Positions 16,365-24,954 of a stretch of DNA of 64,000 bases are shown piece by piece. A program made the translations under genes and the position numbers. This DNA is from GCA-2731375 sp964590195. Its GTDB lineage: Bacteria; Pseudomonadota; Alphaproteobacteria; GCA-2731375. The stretch lies in the NCBI GenBank assembly GCA_964590195.1, contig CAZPWJ010000013.1, positions 1-64,000 on the forward strand, given 5' to 3'. The stretch's first letter is position 1. Each line of letters starts with the position of its first letter. The notes beneath the pieces were generated by a model that saw only the letters and a list, made by a program, of their open reading frames with translations, was not told the DNA's origin and made no database searches.

Positions 16365-17569
16365 CGGCGCCGGCCCTGAACGAATTGTTGGCCACGGCGC
16401 GGCGCCTGGGTCAGGACAAATTCCTCGACCGCGCCGCCGCCTATGACCGGGAGGGCCGGTTTCCGACGGAGAATTATGCCGATCTGCGCGAGGCCGGATT
16501 TCTTGGTCTGGTCATTCCCGCGCGATATGGCGGCCTGGGCGTGGACTATCGGGGCTATATGGAGATCTCGGCCGAGCTGGGGCGGTGGTGCGGGGCCACG
16601 GCGCTGACCTTCAACATGCATTGCGCCACCATGTTGTGGTCATCCCAAATGGCTGACGATTTGGAGATGACGGATGCGCAACGCGCGGCCCACGAAGGCC
16701 GCCGCACGGGCATCTACCGCAAGGTGATCGAGGACGGCGCCATCTTTGCCCAGCCGTTTTCCGAACCAAACAGCGCCGCGGCGGCGGGCAAGTCGCCCTT
16801 TGGCACCACGGCCCGCAAGGTTGACGGTGGCTGGCTGGTCAATGGCCGCAAACATTTTGCCTCCCTGGCCGGCGCGGCGGATTTCTACGGCGTACTCTGT
16901 ACCGAGGCCAAGGAGACTGGAGAGGCAGACGTCAAGGACACGATCTATCTGGCCGTCGATGGCACGGCGGACGGCTTTACCATTAGCGGTGAATGGGATG
17001 TCCTGGGCATGCGGGCGACCTCGTCCAACAATCTGGAGATGCTGGATGTTTTCGTACCCGACGAACATCAGTTGATGCCACGGGGCAAATATTATCAGGC
17101 CGCCCTGAACTGGCCGCACATGTTCATGACGCTCTGCCCGACCTATATGGGCATCGCCCAGGCGGCGTTTGATTTTACCTGCCAGTACCTGCGCGGCGAG
17201 GTGAAAGGCGGCCCGCCCGCCGGCAGCGCGCGGCATAGTCCGGCCAAGCAGTTGGCGGTGGCGGAAATGCGCATCAAGCTGGAACAGGCCCGGGCGCTGT
17301 TCCAATGCGCCATTCGGGAGGCGGGAGTCAATCCCCCCAAGGACGCCCGTCTGCGGGCCTATGCGGCGCAATACACGGTGATGGAGTTCGCCAACGATAT
17401 TTGCCGCCTGGCGCTGCGCACCTGCGGCGGGCGGGCCATCTTCCGCGGCTTGCGCCTGGAACAGCTATATCGCGATTCCCGTTGCGGTGCCCTGATGCTA
17501 CCCTGGACACCGGAGATCTGTATGGAACGCCTGGGCCGGGAAAGCTTGTTCGAGGCGGGCGAGACTTAG
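16361..17569 (+). CDS. acyl-CoA dehydrogenase
   Basis: FAD-dependent acyl-CoA dehydrogenase fold, 402 residues. The N-terminal helical region includes LREAGFLGLVIPARYGGLG, the central beta domain has FAQPFSEPNSAAA and GGWLVNGRKHFAS, and the C-terminal domain has RTCGGRAIFRGLRLEQLYRDSRC. The ATG at 16361 overlaps the previous stop, so translation is coupled. The substrate is unknown; position between a NicX-like enzyme and an acyl-CoA ligase suggests an aromatic or branched acid degradation route. Confidence 0.9.
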   Translation: MTAPALNELLATARRLGQDKFLDRAAAYDREGRFPTENYADLREAGFLGLVIPARYGGLGVDYRGYMEISAELGRWCGATALTFNMHCATMLWSSQMADDLEMTDAQRAAHEGRRTGIYRKVIEDGAIFAQPFSEPNSAAAAGKSPFGTTARKVDGGWLVNGRKHFASLAGAADFYGVLCTEAKETGEADVKDTIYLAVDGTADGFTISGEWDVLGMRATSSNNLEMLDVFVPDEHQLMPRGKYYQAALNWPHMFMTLCPTYMGIAQAAFDFTCQYLRGEVKGGPPAGSARHSPAKQLAVAEMRIKLEQARALFQCAIREAGVNPPKDARLRAYAAQYTVMEFANDICRLALRTCGGRAIFRGLRLEQLYRDSRCGALMLPWTPEICMERLGRESLFEAGET

Positions 17570-17594
17570 AGAGACAGTTAAAGAGTTGGGGGCG

Positions 17595-19118
17595 ATGGAT
17601 ATCTCGCACTGGATCAGCCACTGGGCTGATTGGCATGGCGACAAAACCGCGGTGCATTTCGAGGGCCGGGACATCGGCTATGGTGAAATGGATGCCAGGG
17701 TCCGGCGTCTGGCGGCCATGTTGCAAAACCAGCTTGGCGTGGGCAAGGGCGACCGGGTGGCGCACCTTGGCTATAACAGCCCGGAATTGCTGGAGCTGCT
17801 GTTCGCCTGTGCCCGCCTGGGCGCCATGCTGGTGCCCCTGAACTGGCGTTTGGCGCCGCCGGAACATGCCTGGATCCTGCGCGATTGCGAACCCAAGGCG
17901 GTGCTGGCCGAAGCTGACTTTTTCGACCACCTGAACGGCATCGATAGCGGCCTGCCCCTCGTGGCCTATGGGGCGGCCTGTGGCGCCGCGCCCGATGCGC
18001 ATTGGCAAAGTTACGAGACATTGCTTGATGCCACGGAAATGACGGCAACGGGCGGTGGCGGCATCGATGATCCGCTGACGATCGTCTATACCTCGGGCAC
18101 CACGGGGCGGCCCAAGGGCACGCTGTTGAGCCAGGAGGCGATTTTCTATAACGCGGTCAATGCCATCGCGGCCCAGGACATCACCGCGAACGATCATATT
18201 CTGACCGTGCTGCCCATGTTCCATGTGGGCGGCATGAATATCCACACCACGCCGGCCATCCATGCCGGTGCCACGGTCACCATTCAGGCCCGCTTTGACC
18301 CCGCCGCGACCTTGGCCGCGCTGACCGAACGCCAGCCGACGATGTTTCTGACGGTGCCGGCCATGGCCATGACCCTGGCCGGTCACCCTGACTGGGCGGC
18401 GGCGGATTTGTCCAGTCTGCGTTTCGTGGCGCTTGGTTCTTCCGCCGTGCCGGAGACGATTTTGCGCGCCTTTCTGGATCGGGGCATTGCCGCGACGCAG
18501 GTCTATGGCTTGACGGAAAGCGCGCCGGTCGCGGTCTGCCTGCCGATTGCCGATGCCTGGTCCAAAATCGGCTCATGCGGCAAACCGGCCCTGCATACCC
18601 AGGTCCGTATCGTGGATGACGATGGCGATGACGTGGCACCGGGCGCCGGCGGCGAGATTGTCTTGCGCGGCAGAAACCTGTTCCGTGAATATTGGCGCAA
18701 TGAAGCGGGCACGGCGGAAGCCTACGAGGGCGGCTGGTTCCACACCGGTGATATCGGGCATCAGGATGATGAGGGCTATTTTTACGTGGACGAGCGCAAG
18801 AAGGACGTGGTGATCTCGGGCGGTGAAAACATCTATCCGGCTGAACTGGAGAATATTCTGGCCGAATGTCCGGATCTGGTCGAGGCTGCCGTGATTGGCC
18901 GGCCCGATCCGCGCTGGGGCGAAATTCCCGTGGCCTGTGTGGTGCGCCAAACCGGCGCCGATATCCAGGGCGGCGATGTCCTGGCCCTGTTCGAGGGGCG
19001 CCTGGCCCGCTACAAGCATCCACGGGAGGTGATTTTCATGGATGCCTTGCCGCGCAATGCCATGGGCAAGGTGGAAAAGTTTACCCTGCGCGGCGAACTT
19101 GCGAATAATGATGCATAA
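17595..19118 (+). CDS. acyl-CoA synthetase (AMP-forming)
   Basis: ANL-superfamily ligase of 507 residues that activates a carboxylic acid to its CoA thioester through an acyl-adenylate. Motifs: YTSGTTGRPKG (P-loop), YGLTES, GGWFHTGDIG, and the catalytic lysine region PRNAMGKVEK at the C-terminus. The ATG at 17595 is preferred over the in-frame TTG 9 bases upstream because GGGGG precedes it. It is third in the plus-strand catabolic group and probably supplies the CoA substrate for the dehydrogenase. Confidence 0.93.
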   Translation: MDISHWISHWADWHGDKTAVHFEGRDIGYGEMDARVRRLAAMLQNQLGVGKGDRVAHLGYNSPELLELLFACARLGAMLVPLNWRLAPPEHAWILRDCEPKAVLAEADFFDHLNGIDSGLPLVAYGAACGAAPDAHWQSYETLLDATEMTATGGGGIDDPLTIVYTSGTTGRPKGTLLSQEAIFYNAVNAIAAQDITANDHILTVLPMFHVGGMNIHTTPAIHAGATVTIQARFDPAATLAALTERQPTMFLTVPAMAMTLAGHPDWAAADLSSLRFVALGSSAVPETILRAFLDRGIAATQVYGLTESAPVAVCLPIADAWSKIGSCGKPALHTQVRIVDDDGDDVAPGAGGEIVLRGRNLFREYWRNEAGTAEAYEGGWFHTGDIGHQDDEGYFYVDERKKDVVISGGENIYPAELENILAECPDLVEAAVIGRPDPRWGEIPVACVVRQTGADIQGGDVLALFEGRLARYKHPREVIFMDALPRNAMGKVEKFTLRGELANNDA

Positions 19119-19121
19119 ATA

Positions 19122-19178
19122 TGCGAAATTTTGTCTTTGACGGTCCCCGGCCCGCCACAAATTCGCTATATTTCGCAT
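19122..19178. promoter_or_regulatory. inverted repeat ATGCGAAAT / ATTTCGCAT upstream of dacA
   Basis: A perfect 9-bp inverted repeat has arms at 19122-19130 and 19170-19178, about 40 bases apart, in the AT-rich space between the ligase and dacA. The distance suits two half-sites or a looped structure. No regulator can be named. Confidence 0.4.
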
Positions 19179-19184
19179 CTAGGT

Positions 19185-19203
19185 TTGTCCGAGGATCGGA
19201 CAA
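19185..19203 (+). promoter_or_regulatory. short palindromic hairpin in the dacA leader
   Basis: TTGTCCGA (19185-19192), GGA, TCGGACAA (19196-19203) is a perfect 8-bp palindrome with a 3-base centre. It lies about 20 bases upstream of the dacA start, just before the AGGGGACGAGG ribosome binding region. It could be an operator or a translation-modulating hairpin. Confidence 0.45.
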
Positions 19204-19224
19204 GAGGTTAGGGGACGAGGTTTC

Positions 19225-20400
19225 ATGAGTCTTTTTGCAAGCGGTTCGCGGCTGCTTTTGTTGGCCGTCACGGTTTTGGCACCGGCTCTGGTACTGTCCG
19301 GCGGCAATGCCTGGGCGGCGGCCAAGTCCTTGATCGAAACCCCGGCCAAACAGGCGATCCTGGTCGATCACGCCACCGGGACAGTGCTGTTTTCCAAGAA
19401 CTCCGAACAGTCCATGCCGCCATCGTCCATGTCCAAGCTGATGACCCTGTATATGCTGTTCGAGCGGCTGGCCGCCGGCGGTCTGAAGATGGACGATACC
19501 TTTCCGGTCAGCAAAAAAGCCTGGCGCATGGGCGGCTCGAAAATGTTCGTCAGGGTTGATACCCAGGTCAAGATCAGTGATCTGATCCGCGGCATTATCA
19601 TACAATCGGGCAACGATGCCTGCATCGTGGTGGCGGAAGGCATTGGCGGCGATGAAGCATCCTTCGCCACCCTGATGAACGAGACCGCCCGGGAATTGGG
19701 CATGCTGGACAGCAATTTCGTCAACGCCTCCGGCTGGCCGCATATTGACCACGTCACGACGGCCAAGGATTTGTCCATTCTGGCCCGCGCCCTGATCGAC
19801 AAATTTCCGCAATATTACCCGATCTTTGCCGAACGTAGTTTTACCTTTTCCAAGATCCGCCAGGGCAACCGCAACCCCCTGCTTTATAAGAACGTCGGCG
19901 CCGACGGCTTGAAGACCGGCCATACGGAGGCTGCCGGCTATGGCCTGGTCGCCTCGGCCCAGCGTAGCGGGCGGCGTCTGGATCTGGTGGTCAACGGCTT
20001 GAGCAGCGTCAATCAGCGCAGCAAGGAATCGCAGCGGCTATTGTCCTGGGGCTTTCGCGAATTCGGCAATTACGCCCTGTTCAAGGCCGGCGAACAGGTG
20101 GCGGATGCCCCGGTCTGGCTGGGCAGCGCCGGCGCGGTGCCGCTGTTGATCGAAGACCCCCTGACGATCATCATCCCGCGCAAGGCGCGCCGGGCCATGA
20201 AGGTCAGCGTCAATTATCAGGGTCCCCTGCCCGCACCCATCGCCAAGGGCCAGGTGTTGGCGACCTTGCGCATCGAGGCGCCAAACATGACCCCGATCGA
20301 GCGGCCCCTGATCGCCGGCGCCGATATCGCCCGCAAGGGTGTGTTTGGCCGCCTGGGCGCGGCGTTGGAGCATCTGTTGTTCGGCGGCGTCTCTAAATGA
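19225..20400 (+). CDS. dacA: D-alanyl-D-alanine carboxypeptidase (PBP5/6 type)
   Basis: Penicillin-binding protein that removes the terminal D-Ala of peptidoglycan stem peptides in the periplasm. 391 residues with a signal peptide (about 1-33). The serine peptidase motifs are S68-M-S-K71, SGN at 128-130 and KTG at 230-232. The C-terminal beta domain ends with a short amphipathic-looking tail that may bind the membrane. It heads a plus-strand group with holB, metG and tatD. Confidence 0.94.
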   Translation: MSLFASGSRLLLLAVTVLAPALVLSGGNAWAAAKSLIETPAKQAILVDHATGTVLFSKNSEQSMPPSSMSKLMTLYMLFERLAAGGLKMDDTFPVSKKAWRMGGSKMFVRVDTQVKISDLIRGIIIQSGNDACIVVAEGIGGDEASFATLMNETARELGMLDSNFVNASGWPHIDHVTTAKDLSILARALIDKFPQYYPIFAERSFTFSKIRQGNRNPLLYKNVGADGLKTGHTEAAGYGLVASAQRSGRRLDLVVNGLSSVNQRSKESQRLLSWGFREFGNYALFKAGEQVADAPVWLGSAGAVPLLIEDPLTIIIPRKARRAMKVSVNYQGPLPAPIAKGQVLATLRIEAPNMTPIERPLIAGADIARKGVFGRLGAALEHLLFGGVSK

Positions 20401-20409
20401 TGCCCTGCC

Positions 20410-21498
20410 ATGGCGGATGATCCCGAAGCCCCCTCCGGCCCTATCGCCACCGCCACATTGATCGGCCATGACGGCGCGGAACAGGCCTTTCTTGATACCG
20501 CCGCCGCCCAGCGGATGCCCCATGCCTGGCTGCTGTCGGGTCCCAGGGGCATTGGCAAGATGACCTTGGCCTACCGCATGGCCCGGTTTCAGCTGTCCCA
20601 AGGGGTAAATGGCGGTGGTGATATGTTCGGCGGGCCCGGCAGCCTGCAAATGGCGCCGGAGCATGATGTCTTTCGCCGCATCCTGGCAGGCGGCCATGGC
20701 GATATGCAAGTGATCGAACGGGTGCCGAACGAAAAGACCAAGAAAATGCGCGGCGATATCGTGGTCGATCAGATCCGCGGCCTGGGCCGGTTTTTCGCCA
20801 TGACCTCGGCCGAGGGCGGCTGGCGCATCGCCATTATCGATGGCGCCGAAGAGATGAACCCGAATGCCGCCAACGCCCTCTTGAAGCTGCTGGAGGAGCC
20901 GCCCGAAAACAGCCTGCTGTTGTTGGTCAGCCATGCCGCCGGCCGCCTGCTACCGACTATTCGTTCGCGTTGCCGTCACCTCGCCTTGCGGCCGTTGGCG
21001 GAGGCGGATGCCATGGCCGTGCTGGCACAGCAGGCGCCCGAAATGGACGAGGACGAGCGCCTGGGCCTGGTCCGCCTGGCCGAGGGCAGTCCCGGCCGCG
21101 CCCTGGCCATGGGTGCCGAAGGCGGCCTGCAGACCTATGATGAATTGCTCAAGCTGGTTCGCAATCTGCCGGAGCTGGATTTCGCCGCCGTACATGCCCT
21201 GGGCGACCGCCTGAACCGGGCCAATAACGAGGCGGCGTACAGGGTCTGGATCGACCTGCTGCGGCTGTGGCTGTCGCGCCTGGCCCGTGGCGGCGCCGGG
21301 CTGGATGGCATGCGCGACGCGGTGGCGGGCGAGGCGGCCTTGGCTGGCCGCCTAACCGGCGCCGTCGGCCTTGATCGCTGGGTCGAGCTATGGGAAAAGA
21401 TCGGCGGCTTGGCCATGCGGGCGGAGCGGGTCAATCTGGATCGAAAGCAGGTGGTGCTAAACGCCTTTATGGCGGTACAAAGCACCGCGCGAAATTAG
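20410..21498 (+). CDS. holB: DNA polymerase III subunit delta' (clamp loader)
   Basis: AAA+ clamp-loader subunit, 362 residues. The P-loop reads GPRGIGKMT and the sensor-like SRC motif appears as RSRCRHLALRPL. GAEEMNPNAANALLKLLEEPP is a typical delta'/tau signature. It lies 9 bases after dacA. In many alphaproteobacteria a thymidylate kinase gene (tmk) stands between dacA and holB; it is absent here. Confidence 0.92.
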   Translation: MADDPEAPSGPIATATLIGHDGAEQAFLDTAAAQRMPHAWLLSGPRGIGKMTLAYRMARFQLSQGVNGGGDMFGGPGSLQMAPEHDVFRRILAGGHGDMQVIERVPNEKTKKMRGDIVVDQIRGLGRFFAMTSAEGGWRIAIIDGAEEMNPNAANALLKLLEEPPENSLLLLVSHAAGRLLPTIRSRCRHLALRPLAEADAMAVLAQQAPEMDEDERLGLVRLAEGSPGRALAMGAEGGLQTYDELLKLVRNLPELDFAAVHALGDRLNRANNEAAYRVWIDLLRLWLSRLARGGAGLDGMRDAVAGEAALAGRLTGAVGLDRWVELWEKIGGLAMRAERVNLDRKQVVLNAFMAVQSTARN

Positions 21499-21524
21499 TA
21501 TTTTTTCAGGTTAGGATTAAAGCG

Positions 21525-23081
21525 ATGGCCGAGGCCAAAGCCTATTACATCACGACGCCGATCTATTACGTCAATGACAAGCCCCATATCGGCCATGCCT
21601 ACACCACGCTGGCCTGTGACGTGATTGCCCGCTTCATGCGCCTGGATGGCCGCGATGTGATGTTCATGACCGGCACCGACGAGCACGGCCAGAAGGTGGA
21701 AAAATCAGCCCAGGCTGCCGGCGTGGAGCCCCTGGCCTTTTGCGACGGCGTTTCCCAGAACTTCCGTGATCTGTCGCCGCTGCTGAATTTCTCCAATGAC
21801 GGCTTCATCCGCACCACCGAGGACCGGCACACGGCGGCTTCCCAGGAAATCTGGCGGGCCATGGCGGATAATGGCGATATTTATCTCGACAGCTACGCCG
21901 GCTGGTATTCCGTCCGCGACGAGGCTTATTACGCCGAGGACGAGCTGACCGACGGCGCCAATGGCGAAAAACTTTCGCCCTTTGGTGCGCCGGTGGAATG
22001 GGTGGAGGAGCCGAGCTATTTCTTCCGCCTGTCCCAATGGCAGGACCGCTTGCTGGCCTACTACGACGAAGATCCGGGCCGCATTCTGCCGCAGAGCCGG
22101 CGCAACGAGGTCATCAGCTTTGTCAAAAGCGGCCTCAGGGACCTTTCAATCTCGCGCACCTCGTTCAAATGGGGCGTGCCGGTGCCCGGCGACGATGCCC
22201 ATATCATGTATGTCTGGGTCGATGCCCTGACCAACTATCTGACCGCCGTCGGCTATCCCGATACCGAGGCCGATAGCTTCAAGGCCTATTGGCCGGCCGA
22301 TGTGCACATGGTGGGCAAGGATATTCTGCGCTTCCACGCGGTCTATTGGCCGGCCTTTCTGATGTCCGCCGGTCTGGCTCCGCCCAAGCGGATCTTCGCC
22401 CATGGCTGGTGGACCGTGGAAGGCCAGAAGATGTCCAAATCCCTGGGCAATTTCATCCCGCCCCAGGAACTGGTGGACAAATACGGCCTGGATCAAACGC
22501 GCTATTTCATGATGCGGGAATTGCCTTTTGGCAACGACGGCAATTTTTCCCATACGGCGATGGTCAACCGCATGAACAGCGATCTGGCCAACGATTTCGG
22601 CAATCTGGCCCAGCGCGTGCTGTCCATGATCAACAAGAACTGCGACGGAGCGGTGCCCACGCCCGCGCTGCTAAGCGTTGATGACGGCGCCCTGCTGGTC
22701 ACGGCGCGGGAGCTGGTCGATAAAATGCGCGCGGCCATGGACGAACAGGGCATCCATCATGCCCTGGCCGCATTATGGGAGGTGGTGGGCGATGCCAACC
22801 GTTATGTGGATGCCCAGGCACCCTGGGGCCTGAAGAAGACCGATCCCGAGCGCATGGCGACGGTGCTGTACGTGCTGGCCGAGGTGATCCGCCATCTGGC
22901 CATTCTGGCTCAGCCCGTGGTGCCTGATGCGGCGGCAAAAATGTTGGACCAGCTGGCCATTCCGGAACAGCAGCGAAGCTTTGCTTCTCTGGGCGATCAG
23001 GAAATGCTGCTGCCGGGCACGGCGCTGCCGAAACCGCAAGGGGTCTTTCCGCGCTACAGCGGCGCGGAGGAGGACGCTTGA
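21525..23081 (+). CDS. metG: methionyl-tRNA synthetase
   Basis: Class I aminoacyl-tRNA synthetase, 518 residues, attaching Met to tRNA. The HIGH motif is PHIGHAY and the KMSKS loop is GQKMSKSLGN; FMTGTDEHGQKVEKSAQ is characteristic of MetRS. The protein ends after the anticodon-binding helices without the C-terminal tRNA-binding (EMAP-like) domain, a known short form. The ATG at 21525 gives the expected start AYYITTPIYYVN. Its stop overlaps the tatD start. Confidence 0.95.
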   Translation: MAEAKAYYITTPIYYVNDKPHIGHAYTTLACDVIARFMRLDGRDVMFMTGTDEHGQKVEKSAQAAGVEPLAFCDGVSQNFRDLSPLLNFSNDGFIRTTEDRHTAASQEIWRAMADNGDIYLDSYAGWYSVRDEAYYAEDELTDGANGEKLSPFGAPVEWVEEPSYFFRLSQWQDRLLAYYDEDPGRILPQSRRNEVISFVKSGLRDLSISRTSFKWGVPVPGDDAHIMYVWVDALTNYLTAVGYPDTEADSFKAYWPADVHMVGKDILRFHAVYWPAFLMSAGLAPPKRIFAHGWWTVEGQKMSKSLGNFIPPQELVDKYGLDQTRYFMMRELPFGNDGNFSHTAMVNRMNSDLANDFGNLAQRVLSMINKNCDGAVPTPALLSVDDGALLVTARELVDKMRAAMDEQGIHHALAALWEVVGDANRYVDAQAPWGLKKTDPERMATVLYVLAEVIRHLAILAQPVVPDAAAKMLDQLAIPEQQRSFASLGDQEMLLPGTALPKPQGVFPRYSGAEEDA

Positions 23082-23887
23082 GCCTGCTGGTCGACAGTCA
23101 TTGCCATCTGGACTTTCCCTCTCTGAGCGGTGATCTGGATGGCGTGGTGGCGCGGGCGGCGGCCGCCGGCGTGGGGACGATGGTCACGATCTGCACGCGG
23201 GTTGAGCGCTTCGCCGCTATCCTGGCCATTGCCGAGCGTTTCGATAATGTCTACTGCTCGGTCGGTCTGCATCCCCATAGCGCGGCCGAGGAACCTGACT
23301 TGAGCGCGGAGCGCCTGATAGAGCTGGCCGGCCATGCCAAGGTGGTTGGGATTGGCGAATCCGGTTTGGATTTCCACTATGACAAGAGTCCGCGCGATAT
23401 TCAGGCGCAATTGTTTCGCCGCCACATCGCCGCCGCCCGCGAAACCGGCTTGCCCCTGATCGTACATAGCCGGGCCGCCGATGCGGAGATGATCGCCATA
23501 TTGCGGGATGAAGCGGCCAAGGGGCCGTTCCCCGGCGTTCTGCATTGTTTCTCTTCCGGTCCGGAATTGGCCCGCGCCGCCCTGGAACTTGGATTCTATA
23601 TCTCGTTCAGCGGTATTCTTACTTTCAAGAACGCCGACGAGGTCCGCGCGGTGGCGCTGGAAACGCCGCTGGAGCGTTTATTGGTGGAAACCGATGCGCC
23701 CTATCTGGCGCCCGTGCCTCATCGCGGCAAGGACAACGAACCGGCCTTTGTCGCCAATACGGCTAATAAATTGGCCGAATTGAGGGGCCTAACCAGCCGG
23801 CAAATGGCGGAACAGAGTACGGTCAATTTTTTCCGTTTGTTCACCAAAGCCTCTGCGGCAGGCCAAAACATTCCTGTAGCGGAATAA
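23078..23887 (+). CDS. tatD: TatD-family metal-dependent DNase
   Basis: TIM-barrel hydrolase, 269 residues, with metal ligands in DSHCHLDF, GESGLDFHY, HSRAAD, HCFSSG and ETDAPYLAP. Family members show 3'-5' exonuclease activity or unknown hydrolysis. The start is a TTG at 23078, supported by a strong GGAGGAGG six bases upstream and by immediate entry into the conserved LLVDSHCH; it overlaps the metG stop by two bases. No ATG is available before the metal site. Confidence 0.92.
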   Translation: MSLLVDSHCHLDFPSLSGDLDGVVARAAAAGVGTMVTICTRVERFAAILAIAERFDNVYCSVGLHPHSAAEEPDLSAERLIELAGHAKVVGIGESGLDFHYDKSPRDIQAQLFRRHIAAARETGLPLIVHSRAADAEMIAILRDEAAKGPFPGVLHCFSSGPELARAALELGFYISFSGILTFKNADEVRAVALETPLERLLVETDAPYLAPVPHRGKDNEPAFVANTANKLAELRGLTSRQMAEQSTVNFFRLFTKASAAGQNIPVAE

Positions 23888-24035
23888 AAGTAAGGGGCGC
23901 CGCAGCTTATGCCGCGGCGCCCCTTAGGTCGCTGTTCCGGGGGAGGAGGAGGCCCGGTCCAGCAGCACCAACCAAGACGGGTACGGTTGGTGCTTAGTCC
24001 GCATGCGTTACGAGCAACGAACAGATGCTAAGATT
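23885..24035 (-). ncRNA. candidate small RNA, copy A: three hairpins with CCTCCTCC loop
   Basis: Read on the minus strand, 5' to 3': hairpin AGCACCAACC/GGTTGGTGCT with loop GTACCCGTCTT; hairpin GCTG-GA-CCGGG / CCCGG-AA-CAGC closing the loop CCTCCTCCTCC; then a GC-rich hairpin (arms 23892-23903 and 23914-23925) followed by the T-rich stretch ACTTTTATT. A related element lies at 24955-25110, and stem changes between the copies preserve pairing. The loop equals the anti-Shine-Dalgarno sequence, as in the CUCCUCCC-loop sRNAs of alphaproteobacteria. An ATG-initiated 26-codon frame (23924-24004) also runs through it but has no ribosome binding site. Boundaries are approximate. Confidence 0.62.
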
Positions 24036-24163
24036 GGGGCCATAAGGTTAATAAAACACTATCACCGACGCCTGCGTATGATTTTTTGCCGATTTATTTC
24101 ATGAGATTTGGAATACACCATTATGAATATTAATGATTCTCGTCATTGTGGCTTGAGGCCGGC

Positions 24164-24916
24164 ATGCGGGTAACGATTCTTGGCTGCGGCACATCCGGCG
24201 GCGTGCCTCGTATCGGCAATGTTTGGGGTGTCTGCGATCCGGCAGAGCCGAGGAATCGCCGCCGCCGTTCCTCGATCCTGGTGCAAAGCGAGCGCAGCAG
24301 CCTGATCGTCGACACCACGCCTGACATGCGGGAACAGTGCCTGGATATCAATCTCCAACATCTGGACGGCGTCCTTTACACCCATGACCATGCCGATCAC
24401 GTCAATGGTATTGATGATCTGCGCGGCTTTACCCTGTTGCGTGGCGAACGCATGCCGGTCTATGCCGATGCCGTCACCCTGGCCAGCCTGCAACAGCGCT
24501 TCAGTTATATCTTCGCCAGCAGAGGCAGTTATCCCGCCATCGCCACGGCTAACCTTATCGACGGCCCCTTCACCGTGGGCGACATTGATATTCTGCCGTT
24601 CCGGCAGGAACACGGCGCCATGGAAAGCCTGGGTTTCCGCTTTGGTACAATGGCCTACTCCACGGACTTGAGCGGCCTTCCCGATACCGCATTCGAAATG
24701 TTACAAAATCTCGATGTTTGGATCGTCGATGCTCTACGCCCGAAACCACACCCAACCCACAGCCATCTGGCCCGAACCCTGGAATGGATTGACAGGCTGC
24801 GGCCCAAGCGGGCGATCCTAACCCATATGACCTGGGACATGGACTATGCGGCTCTGTGCGCCGAGCTGCCGGCGGGAGTGGAGCCGGCCTACGACGGCAT
24901 GACCGTGGATTTTTGA
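24164..24916 (+). CDS. metallo-beta-lactamase-fold hydrolase (PhnP-like)
   Basis: A 250-residue metal-dependent hydrolase. It opens with MRVTILGCGTSGGVPRIG and has the metal motif THDHADHVNGIDDLR, with later ligands in EHGAMESLGF, STDLS and THMTWD. This pattern matches the phosphoribosyl 1,2-cyclic phosphate phosphodiesterase (PhnP) group, but no phn genes are nearby, so the substrate is open. The ATG at 24164 is preferred over the GTG at 24146. The gene normally follows tatD directly in alphaproteobacteria; here a 277-base gap holding a structured RNA element separates them. Confidence 0.88.
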   Translation: MRVTILGCGTSGGVPRIGNVWGVCDPAEPRNRRRRSSILVQSERSSLIVDTTPDMREQCLDINLQHLDGVLYTHDHADHVNGIDDLRGFTLLRGERMPVYADAVTLASLQQRFSYIFASRGSYPAIATANLIDGPFTVGDIDILPFRQEHGAMESLGFRFGTMAYSTDLSGLPDTAFEMLQNLDVWIVDALRPKPHPTHSHLARTLEWIDRLRPKRAILTHMTWDMDYAALCAELPAGVEPAYDGMTVDF

Positions 24917-24954
24917 ATGTTATCAACGCGTTAGACGGCTCGTCTGAAGTTGAC

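Noticed and set aside
23892..23930. GC-rich hairpin as a simple plus-strand terminator of tatD
   Set aside because: No T-run follows on the plus strand, whereas a T-rich tail follows on the minus strand and the hairpin is part of a two-copy element.
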